From: Haliotis asinina
Lineage: Eukaryota; Mollusca; Gastropoda; Lepetellida; Haliotidae
Length of the DNA: 64,000 nt
NCBI RefSeq assembly: GCF_037392515.1
Contig: NC_090283.1
Location: 23,650,749-23,714,748, forward strand
Direction of reading: 5' to 3'
In this document: positions 60,024 through 64,000 of the stretch, piece after piece
Layout: every line of letters starts with the position of its first letter
How positions within the stretch are numbered: position 1 is the stretch's first letter
The notes under the pieces: generated by a model
The model's database searches: none
What the model saw: only the letters and a program-made list of their open reading frames with translations
What the model was told of the DNA's origin: nothing
Position numbers and translations under genes: made by a program

Positions 60024-60422
60024 GATTCTAACTGTGAACGCGGTGTTTGTCCTCTGCCATTTGATATGTATTTGATCTGGTTCATGTAGCTGTCCAGATT
60101 ATTGCTAAGTGCGGTTTCGAACAATAACCCAACCAATGAAACCATCAGTCATCACCTTCCCCTTTCCACTACCTGACTCCTCTCCCTAAAGGATAAGTTC
60201 CACCTCCAGATACGACATTCCAAACAAAGTGCCCGAATGACTTCCCGTGAATTTCTGCCAAGGAACTCTTCAGGTTACATTAGGGATTAAACTTTGTATC
60301 TAGAAATATACCCCAAACACCTTTTACTAAGTTCAGACCTTTGGTTGGTTATTTTGTTGTTAACTACAGCAGCACTATTCACGCCACCTGGCTTCTGAAT
60401 GACTTGAGTTTAAGCCGCTTTG

Positions 60423-61697
60423 GCTTTAGTAGCAAGGCCCTATGCCCTTCTCAAGAATGCCCGTTGAAGTTTCGGTAGCAAGGCCCTATGTCCTTCTCTA
60501 GGATGCCCCTTATGGCTTTGACAGCAAGCCCCTATGTCCTCTAGGATGTCCCTTATGGCTTGCGTAGCAAAGCCCTATGTCCTTCTCTAGGATGCCCCTT
60601 AAGGCTTTGTAGCAAGGCCGTATGCCCTTCTCTAGGATGCCCCTTAAGGCTTTGGTATCAAGACCCTATGTCCTTCTCTAGGATGCCCCTTAAGGCTTTG
60701 TAGCAAAGCCCTATGTCCTTCTCTAGGATGCCCCTTAAGGCTTTGGTAGCAAGACCCTACGCCCTTCTCTAGGATGCCCGCTAAGGTTTTGATAGCAAGG
60801 CCCTATGCCCTTCTCTCAGATGTTCCTTAAGGCTTTGGTAGCAAGGCCCTATGTCCTTCTCTAGGATGCCCCTTATGGCTTGGGTAGCAAGGCCCTATGT
60901 CCTTCTCTAGGATGCCCCTTACGGCTTTGGCAGTAAGTCCCTACGCCCTTCTCTAGGATGCCCCTTAAGGCTTTGGGAGCAAGTCCCTATGCCCTGCTCT
61001 AGGATGCCCCTTAAGGCTTTGGGAGCAAGGCCGTATGTCCTTCTCTAGGATGCCCCTTCAGGCTTTGGTAGCAAGGCCCTATGTCCTTCTCTAGGATGCC
61101 CCTTATGGCTTGGGTAGCAAGGCCCTATGTCCTTCTCTAGGATGCCCCTTATGGCTTGGGTAGCAAGGCCCTATGCCCTTCTCTAGGATGCCCCTTACGG
61201 CTTTGGCAGCAAGTCCCTACGCCCTGCTCTAGGATGCCCCTTAAGGTTTTGATAGCAAGTCCCTACGCCCTTCTCTCAGATGTTCCTTGAGGCTTTGGTA
61301 GCAAGGCCCTTTGTCCTTCTCTAGGATGTCCCTTACGGCTTTGGCAGCAAGTCCCTACGCCCTGCTCTAGGATGCCCCTTAAGGTTTTGATAGCAAGGCC
61401 CTTTGTCCTTCTCTCAGATGTTCCTTGAGGCTTTGGTAGCAAGGCCCTTTGTCCTTCTCTAGGATGCCCCTTACGGCTTTGGCAGCAAGTCCCTACGCCC
61501 TGCTCTAGGATGCCCCTTAAGGTTTTGATAGCAAGTCCCTACGCCCTTCTCTCAGATGTTCCTTGAGGCTTTGGTAGCAAGGCCCTTTGTCCTTCTCTAG
61601 GATGTCCCTTATGGCTTTGGTAGCAAGGCCCTATGTCCTTCTCTAGGATGCCCCTTAAGGCTTTGGTAGCAAGGCCCTACGTCCTTCTCTAGGATGC
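60423..61697. repeat. 46-bp minisatellite, about 27 copies
   Basis: Unit AGGCTTTGGTAGCAAGGCCC + TATGTCCTTCTCTAGGATGC + CCCTTA; some units carry CTACGCCC or CTCAGATGTTCC variants in short higher-order runs. Confidence 0.92.
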
Positions 61698-62039
61698 CTG
61701 TGTAGCAGATACAACTAAAGGGAGAAATATTAAATATTATGACGTAATTATTACCACATGTTCACCTCAACCCTGAAAAGGGTTTGATAATCACAAAAGA
61801 GATTTGTTATTGAATCCGCAAATGAAATCTGATTTAAAAACCCACCCAAAGTAAATGCCAAAGCAGAAACTGGAAAATGACAACATTTTTACCTCTCAAA
61901 ATCAATAGCTGTTATACCCTAAGTAGAACTTTAACTGGATTCCCTGAACACAAATATGTGAATGACAAGAAAAAGTCAGACTGAAATATTCCCCGAGATG
62001 TCAAATATATGCCCATTGTTCAAAATTAAAGTTGACACC

Positions 62040-62088
62040 TTTATTTATTTATTTATTTATTTATTTGTTTGTTTGTTTGTTTGTTTGT
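62040..62088. repeat. (TTTA)n(GTTT)n microsatellite
   Basis: TTTATTTA run passing into TTTG units. Confidence 0.9.
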
Positions 62089-63242
62089 AAAAAAAACCCA
62101 AACTACCCATTAACCCTTACATTCCTTCAGACTTCATTTATACAAATAGAATGACTTATAACTTCTTCAGAATGTTATGCCACGGTGGCGATATGTAGCC
62201 CTGTGCATGCGTAGAGGCCAGGTCAAGAATCAGTTGCAGGTAAACAACGTCCAGCTTGGAGAGTCTTTAGATGGCTGACCGTGTCTGGCAGCTTGTCTCC
62301 TGAGAGTCTCCAAGGCTTCAGTCCTACGTACGTGAAATACATGTGGTCTCATCTTATGCAAACGAGTTTGTTTAAATTGCCCCTGTTAACCTAGTTGAAA
62401 ATGGGTAAGTCGTAACTATTAACCTTTTTCCGCCTCTCAAGCAGCTTGGGTTATCCGAGGTTTCTGATTATACAGTGTCCAGTGAGCAACTCAAGTACTG
62501 TCGGTTAAAGGAAAACATCTTTTCGCATTTATATCTACAATTCGTGTAGGTAATGTGCTTTAGTGTGAATACCTGTTAAGCTAAATCCGACCTAACTCTA
62601 CAGTCCCGGTGTTAGGGAGAGGGCAAACGTATAAAAGAGAGTCTTTACTATGGATAGATTAGTGCAAACAAAGAACAATGTGTTTTTCTCAGAGTCCAAA
62701 GGGGCTTATTTGGAACAGACAATGCATGACTTTATGCAAATTAGAATTGGATGATATTGCATTACAAAGTACTGTTTCTAAATGTATGTCCGTTTCCAAA
62801 TTAACCTTAATTTCATTATAAACGCTAGATGACCTAAAAATAGCAACTTTAATACTCAAACTATTGAGGATTTAGCTACCATAGACTCTCACAGTCACTA
62901 TTTAAAAAAATGAAAAATAAAAAAATTAAAACAGACAAACGACATGTCATAAACAATTACAAATAATAGCCAGAGGCGGATACAGCGTTTTGAGAAAGGG
63001 GGTCGCGAGCTTTATTGGTCATTTAACAAAATTTCAATCCAAGAAGATAAGTGCGCACCCCTGCAAAACAACTCCAGGACCGTAGTGAACGTTTCTTAAT
63101 TAGGGGAGCAAGGTTATGCCGATGTGGGTTATTTTGACATATATCCTGCAATTGTGTACATTTCAAGGATACAGGGTTACAGGATAACAGCCTAAAACAC
63201 AGTTTCTGCAATTCCAACAGAACTCAATCACATGCAAACAAA

Positions 63243-63271
63243 GCTGCTGCTGCTGCTGCTGTTGCTACTGC

Positions 63272-63303
<32 letters not shown>

Positions 63304-63335
63304 ATGACGATGATGATGACGATGATGATGATGTA
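63243..63335. repeat. CTG/GAT compound trinucleotide repeat
   Basis: About 16 GCT units (few GTT/ACT interruptions) followed by about 15 GAT units. No open gene around it. Confidence 0.92.
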
Positions 63336-64000
63336 ATGTGTACTTCGAGAAGCCATTTAGTGTTTAGCGCAACATCCGTCTACCGGTTCACATACACAAA
63401 TTGCGCCGTTGATATTTTTATTTTCCCTCTATGCCCAGTTACTTCCCTTGCTCAGATGAGTTAGAACGTCGTGACTAATTGGTAGAAACATTGTGGATTA
63501 TTCAGGCTCCCTCTTCTGTTCGCGCGGCAAGTGTCACAGGATGTTGTATGAATTGTATAATTTAAAGAGTGTCGAAGAAAATTCAACTGAACAGTTAACA
63601 GAAAATGGTAAAAACCAAACAGCATTGTCATAGATAATGATTATTGTTGAAAAAAAAACAACCCAAATGCATGACTTTACTGCGCATAAATTTCAATACA
63701 CTTAGTCATAAAACCCACATGCATTCCGGATATTCAGATAAAATGTTTCAAACAGACGCTGAATATATAATTATATGAAAGTTCCATATTAAATACATGT
63801 AGATCAAAATGACTTTTGACTACAATCATATTATCACTACACCGAGATATTACTTGTAAAATCCGGGGTACAATTGATCTTCAGTAACTCATGCTTGTAT
63901 TAACCCCCTGGATGCCACAGGGACATATATGTCCCTCCTCTACATACCTCCCTTGGAAGTCTAATAAAATTCTAAATATACCACGCATATATAAATACTT

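Larger units (their letters stand above)
61700..64000. other. Right edge: no gene recognised
   Basis: Dispersed repeat to about 62010, microsatellites at 62040 and 63243, otherwise unassigned. A relic ending TCTTCAGTAACTCATGCTTG at about 63880-63900 is the 3' end of a GTCTGGACCAGAC repeat on minus. Confidence 0.5.

Noticed and set aside
1..64000. Bacterial-style operons, ribosome-binding sites, prophage or defence islands
   Set aside because: Spliced genes, polyadenylation signals and SINEs mark this as animal nuclear DNA.

Overview
The window looks like nuclear DNA of a marine mollusc, most likely a vetigastropod such as an abalone. Coding sequence is sparse, in short exons with GT-AG introns and AT-rich non-coding DNA. 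There is a tandem pair of secreted C1q-domain genes (a family expanded in molluscs), and many copies of a dispersed repeat with the core GTCTGGACCAGACAATCCAG, which I associate from memory with gastropod genomes. The species is inference; the eukaryotic, intron-rich character is direct.

About three quarters of the window (55-49245, minus strand) is one gene: an RB1 (retinoblastoma tumour suppressor) orthologue. I could place 26 exons by reading the minus strand. All have GT/AG borders, every phase joins without conflict, and together they give about 884 codons. The start codon is at 49245. The last exon or exons lie beyond the left edge. The N-terminal cyclin-like region, pocket A, spacer, pocket B with its LxCxE cleft residues, the cluster of Ser/Thr-Pro sites and the KRLRFD C-terminal motif appear in order. 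Upstream of the ATG (49360-49500) are two E2F-type sites, CCAAT boxes and a DR4-type nuclear receptor site.

The introns hold repeats. Intron 13 contains a young 6.3-kb DIRS-type tyrosine-recombinase retrotransposon (about 16945-23223) with visually identical 177-bp inverted ends, an internal complementary region, and Gag, RT/RNase H and recombinase frames. The recombinase is broken by one base in a T7 run. Other introns carry minisatellites with 18, 20-21, 25, 26, about 33 and about 35 bp units, several touching splice sites. They also carry tRNA-derived and other SINE-like repeats and at least eight short inverted-repeat elements, several with readable target duplications.

Right of RB1 (50-60 kb, plus strand) are two paralogous two-exon genes for secreted coiled-coil/C1q proteins. 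The first copy (53057-54180) is frameshifted; the second (58204-59746) is intact. A 1.3-kb Tc1-like transposon with an intact DD34E transposase has inserted 47 bp upstream of the second copy's ATG; the first copy shows the equivalent empty site. An 859-bp foldback element (51799-52657) sits inside a SINE. From 60.1 to 64 kb I found a 46-bp minisatellite, microsatellites and dispersed repeats, but no gene.

I saw no clear new multi-gene system. The most novel observations are the DIRS element in RB1 (with an SR-protein-like Gag), a minisatellite built from the exon 2 splice acceptor, the three short elements with CAGGGA ends and 6-bp duplications, and the transposon-severed C1q duplicate.
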